This document shows positions 46,241 through 55,415 of a stretch of DNA of 64,000 nucleotides, piece after piece (the first letter of the stretch is position 1; the number at the start of each line of letters is the position of its first letter). The notes beneath the pieces are model-generated. The model was not told the DNA's origin, ran no database searches, and worked only from the letters and a program-made list of their open reading frames with translations. A program made the translations under genes and the position numbers. The stretch lies in assembly GCF_022678485.1 (NCBI RefSeq), contig NZ_JALBYP010000032.1:186001-250000 (forward strand), given 5' to 3'. This DNA comes from Aliiroseovarius sediminis (GTDB taxonomy: Bacteria > Pseudomonadota > Alphaproteobacteria > Rhodobacterales > Rhodobacteraceae).

Positions 46241-46573
46241 TTGGATCAGATCACATTTCCACGACGCAGAGATAACGAAGCCTGGGCCTGGGGTCTGTCC
46301 GGCCCCGAACCTGTCGAAATCTGGGAGAGGTTTTCCCCCGCCTACGAGGCGCAGTTGGAACGGCTATTCTCAGTTCTGAGAGATATGGGGTTCAGTCCCG
46401 CAGTTGGCGGTGCGGGATCCGAAGACGGGGAATATGTGAGGGCGGTGTATACCGCTGACGAACGCATCGTCTTTTTCTATCACCTCGAAGATCCTGCCGA
46501 TGCAAGGTTCGTGGCGTCGCTCGACGATGATGACCTGCGCGACTGGATCACCAACGCATGGATGGGTGCCTGA
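46241..46573 (+). CDS. Hypothetical protein, about 110 residues
   Basis: Not recognised. The frame is open from 45914, but the part before 46085 lies in the IS fragment, so the coding part must begin later; the TTG at 46241 (LDQITFPRRRDNEAWAWGLS) is one possible start without a convincing ribosome-binding site. The body is acidic, ending ADARFVASLDDDDLRDWITN AWMGA-like, with FFYHLEDPADARF before it. The gene may have lost its 5' end and promoter to the IS insertion. Confidence 0.45.
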   Translation: MDQITFPRRRDNEAWAWGLSGPEPVEIWERFSPAYEAQLERLFSVLRDMGFSPAVGGAGSEDGEYVRAVYTADERIVFFYHLEDPADARFVASLDDDDLRDWITNAWMGA

Positions 46574-46621
46574 CCGCCGGCGCCGTGGCACAGGCCAACA
46601 GCGAACGGCAGGCAGGAAGGT

Positions 46622-47201
46622 TCAGCCGGCGACGATCACCCAAAGACCGCCAAGCGCTGTGGCCCATCCCAAACCCTGAAGAACCTTTGAACTGGCAGTA
46701 ATGCGGCCCGCTGCAAGTGCAAGACCGACACCGACCGCATGAAGGAGCGCCGTGGAAACCGCGAAGCCTGCACCGAAGGCAAGCGCACCCGCCGACCCAA
46801 GTTCATCGCCATGGGCATGACCGTGAAACAGGGCAAACACCCCCACGATGCCAGCAGCAGCGGACACCGGCAACCGCAGCGAAAGCGCCACCGCGAGACC
46901 GAGCGCGAGAACCGAGACGAGGATCATGGGTTCGACAAACGGAAGCGCCAGACCGGCGACGGCCGACATAAACCCGACCATCATCACGCCAACGAAGGAC
47001 AAGGGGAGAGCCCAGATCGCACGCCCGCCAAGAACCGCGGCCCACAGACCGACTGCAACCATTGCAAGAATATGATCGAGGCCGAAAACCGGATGCGACA
47101 GGCCGGCGGCAAATGACCCGTGCTCAGCGGGGGTTCAGATGCGCAAGTGCGGGGGTAGCCGACATCGCCAGTGCTGCGGCGGTAAAAATCCGTTTATTGA
47201 T
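46622..47201 (-). pseudogene. HupE/UreJ-family membrane protein, frameshifted
   Basis: A HupE/UreJ gene (nickel-linked permease family). The signal part INKRIFTAAALAMSATPALA and the main part SHPVFGLDHILAMVAVGLWA, with HGHAHGDELGSAGALAFGAG, are in different frames. The switch is at a five-base run (GGGGG on the plus strand, 47129-47133): removing one base joins LNP to AEHGSFAAGL as in homologues. The expected start position before NKRIF is ATC, not ATG, although GAGGAG lies at the right distance. The longest intact frame, 46622-47062, begins inside the protein. No urease or hydrogenase gene is adjacent, but urease remnants lie at 56 kb. Confidence 0.82.
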
Positions 47202-47369
47202 CGCTCCTCGTCATTTGTCTGCGGAGGCGAATTCAAGCGGCTGCTCCGCGTTCCAATCACCTGCTGATGAGAATGGCCAAATCATGTGTGTGGTGCAACT
47301 GGAATAACAACTGGATAAAAGGCGGCCACCCCGGCTTTGCCTGAAACGACAGGGTGACCGTCATTTTCT

Positions 47370-48518
47370 CTAGAACCTGAAAATCGCGGCGATGCCGGTT
47401 TCGGAGGGCATCCGCTCGGGCGGAACGATGACGACCTCGCCACCGGACCGCAGCGTATGCTCCCCCAGATCGTCGAGCAGGTCATCGACATCCGGGTCTT
47501 CAAGGCGGGCGAAGGTGATGTGACCGGTTTCAGGATCGAAGCGCCCCGGCACGACCCGATCGGCGTCAATCAGCAGGGTGGCGATGCGGCCAGCGGAAAC
47601 GGCCTTGCCGATCTCGGTCAGATCCGCGCTGCCACGGTCGTTTGCTTGTGCCGTGCCGAACTGTTCAACCAGTCCGTCCAGACGCTCAAGGTAGCGAGGA
47701 AGCACGATATCCCACGCACGCGCGCGCAGATCCTCGGCGGTGACTGACGCGGGGTCCACGTCCACGGCCTGTTCCAGCAGGGCCGGATTGTCACTGACGT
47801 CACGAAACATGTGGTGATGTTCGGACAATGCGGCCAGCACAAGTGGCATGCTTGACGGCTTGGAATAGGTCTTGGCCACTGCCTCGTCCACGGCGCGGAA
47901 AAACTGGCGCGTTTCGTTCTCGGTTAACTCGCGGCGCACGTTCATGCCGTGGCGGGTCGTGTGTCCCGATCCGTCACGCCCATGCGCGCGCTTCGTGCGC
48001 TCGGGGTCGTCCTGGTCGGCGAGGATCACATCCTCCAGTTCCGCCGGAAAATCGGCGTTCAGCGTCACCTCGTCCAGCGCATAGCGATTGCCCTCGAACA
48101 GGGTTGCCGAATGGCGGCTGATACCCAAGACGTTGAAGCGATCCGCCGATTGCAGGATGCGCACCAGCGGCTTGGTGTGGAAACTGCTGGCAACGATGGT
48201 CTTTTCCTTGACCGTGCGTCGCAGGTTGTAAACCTTGAACATCGCAGGCGTCGCGAAAACGGCGATCCCGTCAAGCGTGTGGTTCCAGAATTGCGCGTCG
48301 TCTTCCAGCGCGTGGAAGGGTCGCAGCAGCGCGTCGATATCGCGGTCGCCGTATTGACGCTCCAGCGATGTCTTTACTTCTTTCAGCAGATTGCCAAAGC
48401 GGATTGGATCCTGCTTGCGATCCGGAAAGGTGCGGTGCGTCGGTTGGTAAAGCGAAATACAGGGGCCATCGTGATCGGCCAGCAATATATCTTTGTAGTC
48501 GTGTTCAAGTTCATTCAT
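47370..48518 (-). CDS. Bacterial archaeo-eukaryotic release factor (BaeRF) family protein
   Basis: Protein of 382 residues resembling BaeRF proteins, bacterial relatives of eRF1/Vms1/pelota. Typical are the N-terminal CISLYQPTHRTFPDRKQDPI, the RNase-H-like middle (FNVLGISRHSATLFEGNRYA), MPLVLAALSEHHHMFRDVSD and the C-terminal end PPERMPSETGIAAIFRF. A low-complexity charged linker (KRAHGRDGSGHTTRHG) lies in the middle. Proposed roles are in ribosome rescue or tRNA hydrolysis; the exact subfamily and a catalytic Gln loop could not be confirmed. ATG follows AGGAGA. Confidence 0.8.
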   Translation of the reverse strand: MNELEHDYKDILLADHDGPCISLYQPTHRTFPDRKQDPIRFGNLLKEVKTSLERQYGDRDIDALLRPFHALEDDAQFWNHTLDGIAVFATPAMFKVYNLRRTVKEKTIVASSFHTKPLVRILQSADRFNVLGISRHSATLFEGNRYALDEVTLNADFPAELEDVILADQDDPERTKRAHGRDGSGHTTRHGMNVRRELTENETRQFFRAVDEAVAKTYSKPSSMPLVLAALSEHHHMFRDVSDNPALLEQAVDVDPASVTAEDLRARAWDIVLPRYLERLDGLVEQFGTAQANDRGSADLTEIGKAVSAGRIATLLIDADRVVPGRFDPETGHITFARLEDPDVDDLLDDLGEHTLRSGGEVVIVPPERMPSETGIAAIFRF

Positions 48519-48549
48519 GTTATGTCTCCTAACGTCATTCAGCGTTAAA

Positions 48550-48575
48550 AGAACCTGACCAGCGGGTCAGGCTCT
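48550..48575 (-). terminator. Terminator after the butanediol dehydrogenase gene
   Basis: On the minus strand CCTGACC / GGTCAGG with loop CGCT is followed by TTCTTTT, between the dehydrogenase stop and the BaeRF gene start. Confidence 0.75.
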
Positions 48576-48604
48576 CCGGCTTCACAAGCTCCGTTCAGAA
48601 GGCG

Positions 48605-49660
48605 TCAGGCCGGCGCCTTGACGAGAATCTTGACCTGGCTTTTCTCAGCGGTCAGCGTATCAAAGCCCTCGGCGACGATATCGTCAATCTCGATCCGTTT
48701 GGTCACAAGGGTGTCGGCCTGAAAATAGCCGCGCGTCATCAGCTCCATCACCGCCGGATAGATGTTGCGATAGCCGATGGTGCCCTTGATCGTGCGTTCG
48801 CTCAACACGACTGTGTTGGGCTGGAAAGATGCCTCGGTTTCCCAGATCGACACGACCAGCGCCTGACCTTCGTGGCGGGTGCAGTCAATCGTCTGCGCCA
48901 GAACCGCCGGTACGCCCGTCACCTCGAAGGCGACATCGACGCCGCTGCCGGTCGCATCGCGGATTTCGGCGACGACATCGGTGTCGGTCGGGTCCATCGC
49001 GCGGGTCGCGCCCAGTTCCATCGCCTTGGCGCGACGTTCCTCTGACGGCTCGACGACATAGACCTTTGCGGCACCGGCCGCGCGCAGCGCCTCGACCACC
49101 AACAGGCCGATGGGACCGGCGCCGAACACGGCGGCTGTGTCACCCGCCTTGATCTTGCTCATCCGCACCGCATGAAGCGCCACGGCGGCAGGCTCGACCA
49201 GCGCACCCTGCTCCATCGACAGCCCTTCGGGCATCTTGTGGACCATATGCGCAGGCACCACGGAATAGGCGGCAAACCCGCCCGCGCCACCGGACAGCCC
49301 GACAAAGCCCAGATCCTTGCACAGGTTGTATTTGCCCTCGACGCAGGCATCGCATTCACCGCAGCTGTATATCGGTTCGACCGCAACCCGGTCGCCGATC
49401 TCAAACCCTTCGACGCCTTCGCCCAGTTCGGTGATCTCTCCGGCATACTCATGCCCCATCGTGATCGGCGCCTTGTCGTGGCTGAGCGGGTGGTTTTCGC
49501 CGACGGGAACGAAAATCGGACCGGCCAGATATTCATGCAGGTCGCTGCCGCAGATGCCGGTCCAGGCGACCTTGATCTTGACATCTCCGGGGGTAACTTG
49601 CGGCTCGTCGATCTCTTCGACGCGGATGTCTTTGGCGGCGTGCCAGCGTGCGGCTTTCAT
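48605..49660 (-). CDS. 2,3-butanediol dehydrogenase-like zinc alcohol dehydrogenase
   Basis: Medium-chain dehydrogenase of 351 residues. Catalytic zinc region GICGSDLHEYLAGPIF and GHEYAGEITELGEGVEGF; structural zinc cysteines in CGECDACVEGKYNLC; NAD-binding GAGPIGLLVVEALRAAGA with VYVVEPSEERR (acidic after the second strand, favouring NAD). The SDLHEY motif is characteristic of (R,R)-butanediol dehydrogenases, which interconvert acetoin and butanediol. An amidohydrolase of AcuC type is at the other end of the window but not linked. Divergent from the MFS gene. Confidence 0.88.
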   Translation of the reverse strand: MKAARWHAAKDIRVEEIDEPQVTPGDVKIKVAWTGICGSDLHEYLAGPIFVPVGENHPLSHDKAPITMGHEYAGEITELGEGVEGFEIGDRVAVEPIYSCGECDACVEGKYNLCKDLGFVGLSGGAGGFAAYSVVPAHMVHKMPEGLSMEQGALVEPAAVALHAVRMSKIKAGDTAAVFGAGPIGLLVVEALRAAGAAKVYVVEPSEERRAKAMELGATRAMDPTDTDVVAEIRDATGSGVDVAFEVTGVPAVLAQTIDCTRHEGQALVVSIWETEASFQPNTVVLSERTIKGTIGYRNIYPAVMELMTRGYFQADTLVTKRIEIDDIVAEGFDTLTAEKSQVKILVKAPA

Positions 49661-49748
49661 GGGTCATGCTCCTGTGTTGTGTGGGCGGAAATGCCTGAAA
49701 TCGGGTGGGTACGGTCGGAAAAGACACGCCCTCCCTTCTGTTCACATG

Positions 49749-49763
49749 TAGTATGTCCTACTA
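49749..49763. promoter_or_regulatory. Inverted repeat in a divergent promoter region
   Basis: TAGTA-tgtcc-TACTA between the dehydrogenase (minus) and MFS (plus) genes, in an otherwise empty 270-base region. It could be a regulator operator; no adjacent regulator gene is present. Confidence 0.35.
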
Positions 49764-49934
49764 TTTTTATAAGTCATTGATCTGGGTTAATGTGGCGAGT
49801 GCGGCAAGGGGCCAATTTTGGCAGGAAGACAAGAATAGGATGTGCGCAACGAATCCCGGCCAAGCGGCCGGGGGGCGGGCGCGTCCTTGCGTGCAATTGG
49901 CGACGAGGATGTCGCCCGGGAGGAGGTAAACCCA

Positions 49935-51122
49935 GTGACCAGAACCGATGGTGCAGGCGCCAAGCAAACCTTTTCGTGGTTCGTCCTTGGCCTGATGTCC
50001 AGCGTCACTTTTGTCGGCATCCTGTCGGAACTGGTGCCATCGGGGATCCTGCCGCAGATGGCCGCCGACCTTGGCATTGACGAGGGCGATGTGGGGTTTC
50101 TGGTGGGTGTCTACGCGCTGGCCTCCGCCATTTTCGCGATTCCGCTGGTCAGCGTCACATTGACCATGAACCGCAAGTTGCTGCTGCTGCTTCTGCTGGC
50201 GGGGTTTGCGGTTTCAAACTTCGTTGTCGCGGTGACGTCGTCCTATCAGATCATGGTCGCGTTCCGTGTTCTCGGCGGCCTCTGCGCGGGTGTGATGTGG
50301 CCGATGATCGCCGCTTATGGAACGCGGCTTGTGCCCGAACACATGCATGGGCGTGCGATCACCGTCATCATGTCTGGTAACACGCTGGGCATCAGCATCG
50401 GGTTGCCGGTAATGACGATGATCGGCGTCACCTTCGACTGGCGTGCTGCCTTTGCAGTGCTTGGCCTGATCGTCGTGGCCATCGCGGTTCTGGCCTATTT
50501 CTACATCCCGTCCGTGAAGGGCGAGCGGATGAGCAAGACCAACTCGCCATTGGCAATCATAAGGATGCCCGCCATCCTGATCGTGCTGCTGCTGACATTT
50601 CTGTCGGTCGTGGCGCATTACGGAATCTATACCTACATCACGCTGCTGGTGCAGATGCTTGACCTCGTGGGCGGCATCGGATTTGCCCTGCTGATCTTTG
50701 GCATCGGCTCGGTCGCCTCGGTGATCCTGTCGGCGCGGTTCATCGACGCCTACCTGCAACCGCTGATCATCACGGCGCTGACGACGGGCGGTATCGCGAT
50801 GGTGCTGTTCCTGACGTTCCCCGGCAGTCTGATCGTCTCGGTCATCGGGTTCTTTCTGTGGGGTCTGGCATTCGGCCCGCTGGTCACGATGTATCAAACC
50901 GCTGTCAGCCGCCAGATCGATGAGGCCAAGGATGTGGCGACATCGGTGCAATCGAGCGTGTTCAACTTCTCGATCATGATCGCGACTTTCATCGGCGGCC
51001 TGTTGCTGGAAGGGTTCCTTGGCTCTTTCGATGTCAGGGGCGTCGTCTACCTGTCGCTTGGCTGCTTTATCCTCGCCACCATCGTGGCGAGCATGTCCAA
51101 ACGTACCTTGCGCTCGGCCTGA
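49935..51122 (+). CDS. MFS transporter, probable nucleobase permease partner of the deaminase
   Basis: Inner-membrane protein of 395 residues with 12 helices, AraJ/PbuE-like, with LGGLCAGVMWPMIAAYGTRL between helices. AGGAGG at 49921-49926 precedes a GTG at 49935; the longer frame upstream has no such signal. The cytosine-deaminase-type gene starts 31 bases after its stop, so the pair is an operon. Transport of cytosine-like bases, either import or export, is inferred only from this pairing. Confidence 0.87.
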   Translation: MTRTDGAGAKQTFSWFVLGLMSSVTFVGILSELVPSGILPQMAADLGIDEGDVGFLVGVYALASAIFAIPLVSVTLTMNRKLLLLLLLAGFAVSNFVVAVTSSYQIMVAFRVLGGLCAGVMWPMIAAYGTRLVPEHMHGRAITVIMSGNTLGISIGLPVMTMIGVTFDWRAAFAVLGLIVVAIAVLAYFYIPSVKGERMSKTNSPLAIIRMPAILIVLLLTFLSVVAHYGIYTYITLLVQMLDLVGGIGFALLIFGIGSVASVILSARFIDAYLQPLIITALTTGGIAMVLFLTFPGSLIVSVIGFFLWGLAFGPLVTMYQTAVSRQIDEAKDVATSVQSSVFNFSIMIATFIGGLLLEGFLGSFDVRGVVYLSLGCFILATIVASMSKRTLRSA

Positions 51123-51153
51123 GCGCGGTTTGAAACCGAAAAGGAGAAAAACC

Positions 51154-52413
51154 ATGAAAAAGTTCACCAATGCCCGCATTTACAGGGGCCAGAACGGCCC
51201 CAGCGAGATTCTGGTCGAGAAGGGCAAGATCAAGCAGATCGGCACCAACCTGCCCGACACGGACGAGGTGGTCGACCTCAAGGGCCGGCTGGTCGTCCCG
51301 CCCTATGTCGATGCGCACCTGCATCTGGATTATGTCTTTACTGGCAGTGGCGACGAGGCCACCAACACCAGCGGCACCCTGTTCGAGGGGATCGCCCGCT
51401 GGCACGATGTGAAGAAATCCCAGACCAAGGAAGACGCCCGCGAACGCGCCCTGAAAGGTATCCGCGAGGAAGTGTCCAAGGGCGTGCAGTTCATCCGCAC
51501 CCATGTGGATGTGGACGACCCTGATCTGACCGGCCTCAAGGCGATGCTGGAGCTGCGCGAGGAACTGGCCGACAACGTCACCATCCAGATCGTCGCCTTT
51601 CCGCAGGAGGGGATGTATGCCTACAAGGGCGGCGACGAGATGGTCGAGGAAGCGCTGAAGATGGGCGCCGATTGCGTCGGGTCCATCCCGCACTTTGAGT
51701 GGGCGCGCGAGATCGGCGAGAAATCCATCCACCGCACGGTGGAGCTTGCCACCAAATACGACAAGCTGATCGACGTGCATTGCGACGAGACCGACGACGT
51801 GATGAGCCGCTTCGTCGAATTGCTCAACGCGCTGGTGATGAGCGAAGGGATCGGCACCCGCACCGCCGCCAGCCATACCTGTTCGTTCGGGTCTGCCGAC
51901 AACGCCTATGCCTTCCGCATGATGGGTCTGTTTGAAAAATCGGGGATGAACTTTATTTCCCTGCCGACCGAAAACGCCTATCTTCAGGGACGACAGGACA
52001 GCTATCCCAAGCGTCGCGGCCTGACCCGCGTGAAAGAGTTTTTCGACAGCGGCATCAACGTCTGTTTCGGGCAGGATTCGATCAACGACCCGTGGTATCC
52101 GGTGGGCAACGGCAACCTGATGAACATCCTCGACAACGGCATCCATCTGGCACAAACCATGTCCTTCGAGGATCTGGACCGCGTGCTGGACCTGATCACC
52201 TACAACGGTGCCAAGACGTTGAATGTCGACGACCAATACGGGATCGAAGAAGGCAAACCGGCCAACTTCCTTGTGCTTGACGCTGACAGCCCGTTCGAGG
52301 CGGTGCGCACACGCGCCGATGTGCTGGCCTCGATCCGCAACGGTGAATATCTGTTCAAGCGGCCCGAGCCGAGCTTTGATATCGAACTGGACCTGTTCCG
52401 AAAGACGCGCTGA
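51154..52413 (+). CDS. CodA-family deaminase with 5-methylcytosine deaminase signature
   Basis: Amidohydrolase of 419 residues, colinear with E. coli CodA: VVPPYVDAHLHLDYVFTGSG (HxH metal pair), FIRTHVDVDDPDLTGLKAML, IQIVAFPQEGMYAYKGG, IDVHCDETDDVMSRFVE, then QGRQDSYPKRRGLTRVKEFF and the CFGQDSINDPWYPVGNGNLM segment. The metal-site Asp (CodA D313) is D308, but the next residue, Asp314 in CodA, is S309. Loss of that Asp is known to mark homologues that accept 5-methylcytosine, including one from Rhodobacter sphaeroides. ATG at 51154 follows AAGGAG; a longer frame runs into the MFS gene. Confidence 0.88.
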   Translation: MKKFTNARIYRGQNGPSEILVEKGKIKQIGTNLPDTDEVVDLKGRLVVPPYVDAHLHLDYVFTGSGDEATNTSGTLFEGIARWHDVKKSQTKEDARERALKGIREEVSKGVQFIRTHVDVDDPDLTGLKAMLELREELADNVTIQIVAFPQEGMYAYKGGDEMVEEALKMGADCVGSIPHFEWAREIGEKSIHRTVELATKYDKLIDVHCDETDDVMSRFVELLNALVMSEGIGTRTAASHTCSFGSADNAYAFRMMGLFEKSGMNFISLPTENAYLQGRQDSYPKRRGLTRVKEFFDSGINVCFGQDSINDPWYPVGNGNLMNILDNGIHLAQTMSFEDLDRVLDLITYNGAKTLNVDDQYGIEEGKPANFLVLDADSPFEAVRTRADVLASIRNGEYLFKRPEPSFDIELDLFRKTR

Positions 52414-52534
52414 CCACGCGGCTTTGGCAAAATAACTCACCCGAATATAGGGTCGATGCAGGCGATATGCGCGACGCGGTATCGCCTGCTTTCTTCCCGC
52501 TTGACTTGCGGTTGCGCTTTCTCAAGACAGACAC

Positions 52535-53348
52535 ATGCGCCCCTCGAACCGAACCGGTTTATATGTCTTGCCCCTTTATCTCGCGTGTCTGGCTCTCGCG
52601 GCATCGCTGACGCCGTCGCTCATTCCGCGCGACTGGCTGGTTCAGGGTGTCCTTGGCGGGATTGTCATGGGCGTGGGATACCTGATCGGGTGCGGTTTCG
52701 TCTGTATCGCTACATGCCGGCGCGCACGGCCAATGTCGCCGGTTTCATCCTGACGGCGCTTGCGTTGATCTTTCTGGCGCGTGACGGCGTGATGAACCGC
52801 GTGATCATCGCGCTGGCCGAGTTGATCCGGCAGGGCGGGTTCGACCGTGAGGTGCTGATCGTCGCCATGCCCACCGGCACCGGATGGATGGACCCGGGCG
52901 CGATGGATCCGGTTGAATACATGCATGGCGGCGATATCGCGACGGTTGCGGTGCAGTATTCCTATCTGCAATCACCGCTCGCCCTGGTTCTGGAAACGCG
53001 CTCGGGTCTTGATCAGGCCGAGCCGCCGTTCCCCTCCGTCCGGTGGCAGAACGTGGTCGCATCACGCAATCCGGGCAGCCCCTATGTCGCGCCGGTGCTT
53101 GGCGACGGTCGGCTGGTCACGCAATTGCAGCTTCTGGTCGACATGCTGCTGGCCAATACCGCACCGGAAGGCACGGGCATGCCTGTTACGCCGCCGATTA
53201 TATCGGGCCCTGGGTCGCAGTGACGAATCCGGAGAACTGGACAACGCAAGACACAGCGCGTCTGATCGCATTTTGCGATACCGGTTTTCTGAACGGCTGC
53301 GATACTTCCCGCCACAGCGCGGCGACCACAATTTCCGAAAGGCCCTGA
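52535..53348 (+). pseudogene. Alpha/beta-hydrolase (PF10081-like) remnant
   Basis: Three frames together resemble one protein of the membrane alpha/beta-hydrolase family. 52535-52753 begins RTGLYVLPLYLACLALAASL with TPSLIPRDWLVQGVLGGIV; the second frame contributes LIVAMPTGTGWMDPGAMDPV, EYMHGGDIATVAVQYSYLQS and WQNVVASRNPGSPYVAPVLG; a third reads DYIGPWVAVTNPENWTTQDT. At least two frameshifts separate them, and the expected segment with the nucleophile serine between YSYLQSP and the later part is missing. Nonfunctional by inspection. Confidence 0.78.
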
Positions 53349-53385
53349 CATGCTTCCAGCTTCCGGGTGGAACCGGTGATCCCCC

Positions 53386-54657
53386 TCAGCCTGGCGCGTT
53401 CGGCTCGGATGTGGGGTCTTCCGGTTCCGGCTCGGCGCGCGGATCAAGCGCCAGTGCGGTTGGCGAGGTGTCGGGAAGCGGGACGAATTTCTCGCGCTCC
53501 GGCTCGGGCAGTTGCGGGACCGACCGGAGGCTCGATAGGACGAAGATCGCGTAGGCTATCGCGATCAAGGATTCGAACACAAAGAACGATGACGGCCCGA
53601 ATGCTGCCATCAGCGCCGAAGTCAGCAGCGGGCCGATGGTCGCGCCGATGGAATAGACCATGAGCAGACGGCCCGACGCGGCCACATAATACCTTCGGTC
53701 CAGACAGTCGAAGGTCTGCGCGACGCAGAGTGGATAGACGCTGCTGATCGCGCCGCCGAAGGCCAGCGCCATAATGAAGAGCAGGACAATCGGGATACCG
53801 TTCGCTATGGAAAGTGACAACAGCCCCCAGGATGCCCCGACCGCGATCAGCATGGCCGCCATCACGATGCGCCGGTCAAACCTGTCCGCCAGCATTCCGA
53901 CAGGCACCTGAAAGGCAAGCCCGCCCAGAACCACGACGCTCATGAACATCGCGGCTTCGGACACGCTGAGGCCGATCTGGCGGGCAAAGACGACAGCCAG
54001 CGCATAGAAGGAACCGATCAGTATCCCGCCGACGCCTGCGCCGATCACGCCCACCTTCGAGGCAACGTAAATTTCTCTTACGCCCAGAATTTGAATTTCT
54101 TGAAGATCCGGCTCCCCCAGACGTGTCATCGCGATGGGGATGAGCGACAGCCCGATCAGCGCCGAGGCCAGCATGAGATGATCGCTGCCGCCGACGGGTG
54201 CGACGTTTACCAATGTCTGACCCAATGCAACCGCAATATAGAAGGCCAGCATGTAGAAGCCAAGAACGCGACCGCGGGTCTCGTTGCAGCTGCGTTCGTT
54301 CATCCAGCTTTCGATCGAGGTTGTCATCCCGGCGATGCAAAATCCGTTGATCACCCGCAGGATCACCCATGCCGCTGGAGAAAAGAAGGCGTCATAGGCC
54401 AGACAGATCGCCGCCGTCAGCGCGGCAAAGGCCGAAAATGCGCGGATATGTCCGATCCGCAGGATCACGTGTTTCGCTTTGAACCCGCCAAGGGCCAGCC
54501 CCAGATAGTACGACGCCATGATCGCACCGGTCAGCGCCACGGGGTAGCCCGCCTGCTCCATGCGCAACGGAAGCACCACACCGAGCAGGCTGTTGCCAGC
54601 CGTAAAGGCCGCAGCCCCGCCGAGCAGGGATCTTATGAGGCGGATGGTTTCGCGCAT
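53386..54657 (-). CDS. MFS transporter
   Basis: Inner-membrane protein of 423 residues with 12 helices (YcaD-like), starting MRETIRLIRSLLGGAAAFTA; loop GGFKAKHVILRIGHIRAFSA and IESWMNERSCNETRGRVLGF, a motif shared by YcaD-like permeases. The frame extends 56 codons upstream without a ribosome-binding site; the ATG chosen is where membrane homology starts. The C-terminal 45 residues are Pro/Glu-rich and cytoplasmic. Substrate unknown. Confidence 0.85.
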   Translation of the reverse strand: MRETIRLIRSLLGGAAAFTAGNSLLGVVLPLRMEQAGYPVALTGAIMASYYLGLALGGFKAKHVILRIGHIRAFSAFAALTAAICLAYDAFFSPAAWVILRVINGFCIAGMTTSIESWMNERSCNETRGRVLGFYMLAFYIAVALGQTLVNVAPVGGSDHLMLASALIGLSLIPIAMTRLGEPDLQEIQILGVREIYVASKVGVIGAGVGGILIGSFYALAVVFARQIGLSVSEAAMFMSVVVLGGLAFQVPVGMLADRFDRRIVMAAMLIAVGASWGLLSLSIANGIPIVLLFIMALAFGGAISSVYPLCVAQTFDCLDRRYYVAASGRLLMVYSIGATIGPLLTSALMAAFGPSSFFVFESLIAIAYAIFVLSSLRSVPQLPEPEREKFVPLPDTSPTALALDPRAEPEPEDPTSEPNAPG

Positions 54658-54814
54658 GTTCTGGGCCTTATTATTGATCCGTATTGATTTTACCAAAGCC
54701 CGAGGGACGTCCGAATTCATATAGTCGAAATCAAGGCTGCCGATAACCTGCAAACGCAAAAGCCCCGGCTGATGCCGGGGCTGATAGAAAGCGGAACGCG
54801 TGGAACGGATATGT

Positions 54815-55309
54815 TTACGCTGCAATGGCGCGCAACATCCAGGCGCTTTTCTCGTGAAAATCAGCGCGTGCCGTGGCCAGATCCGCCGTCACCGGGTCGT
54901 CGGCGGCCTCGGCGGTCCCGACCAGCGCACGCATGCGTGCCGCCAGTTTTTCGTGGTCGGACAACAAATCATTGACCATGTCCTGGGCGCTGAGGCTTGC
55001 ATCCGGATCCTGTGCATCCGGTCCTGCGGCCAGATCTGCCGGGCTGATGAGAGCGGGTTTGCCCAAGGCTCTGATACGTTCGGCCAGCACGTCAGCGGCT
55101 GTAAACATGTCGGTGTAATGCTCTTCCGTCATGTCGTGAATCGAGACGAATAGGGGGCCCGTCACGTTCCAGTGGTAGATGTGCGACTTCAGGACGAGGC
55201 GATATGTGGCCGCCAAGACCTCGCTCAGCGCTTCTGCCACGGACCCGACGTTCGAAATGCCGGATTCAGTGTTTTCGTTGGTTTGGTTCTTCTTCGTAGA
55301 GATTGTCAT
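54815..55309 (-). CDS. Dps-family ferritin-like protein
   Basis: Protein of 164 residues, a dodecameric iron-storing, DNA-protecting protein. The ferroxidase-site segment is HIYHWNVTGPLFVSIHDMTE followed by EHYTDMFTAADVLAERIRAL, with the His, Asp and Glu ligands in place. GAGGAGA precedes the ATG at 55309; the longer frame upstream is not supported. It uses H2O2 to oxidise Fe(II). Probably stress-induced; no recognisable OxyR or iron box was found. Confidence 0.93.
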   Translation of the reverse strand: MTISTKKNQTNENTESGISNVGSVAEALSEVLAATYRLVLKSHIYHWNVTGPLFVSIHDMTEEHYTDMFTAADVLAERIRALGKPALISPADLAAGPDAQDPDASLSAQDMVNDLLSDHEKLAARMRALVGTAEAADDPVTADLATARADFHEKSAWMLRAIAA

Positions 55310-55415
55310 CGATGTCTCCTCTTTCTGGCAATTGACTTGTGCTGCGCAAAATATGGACCGAAACGTCGGCACCGTTCGGGATCGGAACCTGCCGACCGTT
55401 GAAAGGGATTTCACC

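Noticed and set aside
51067-52440. 457-codon open frame antisense to the deaminase gene
   Set aside because: Same reasoning: an antisense shadow of a conserved CodA-family gene.
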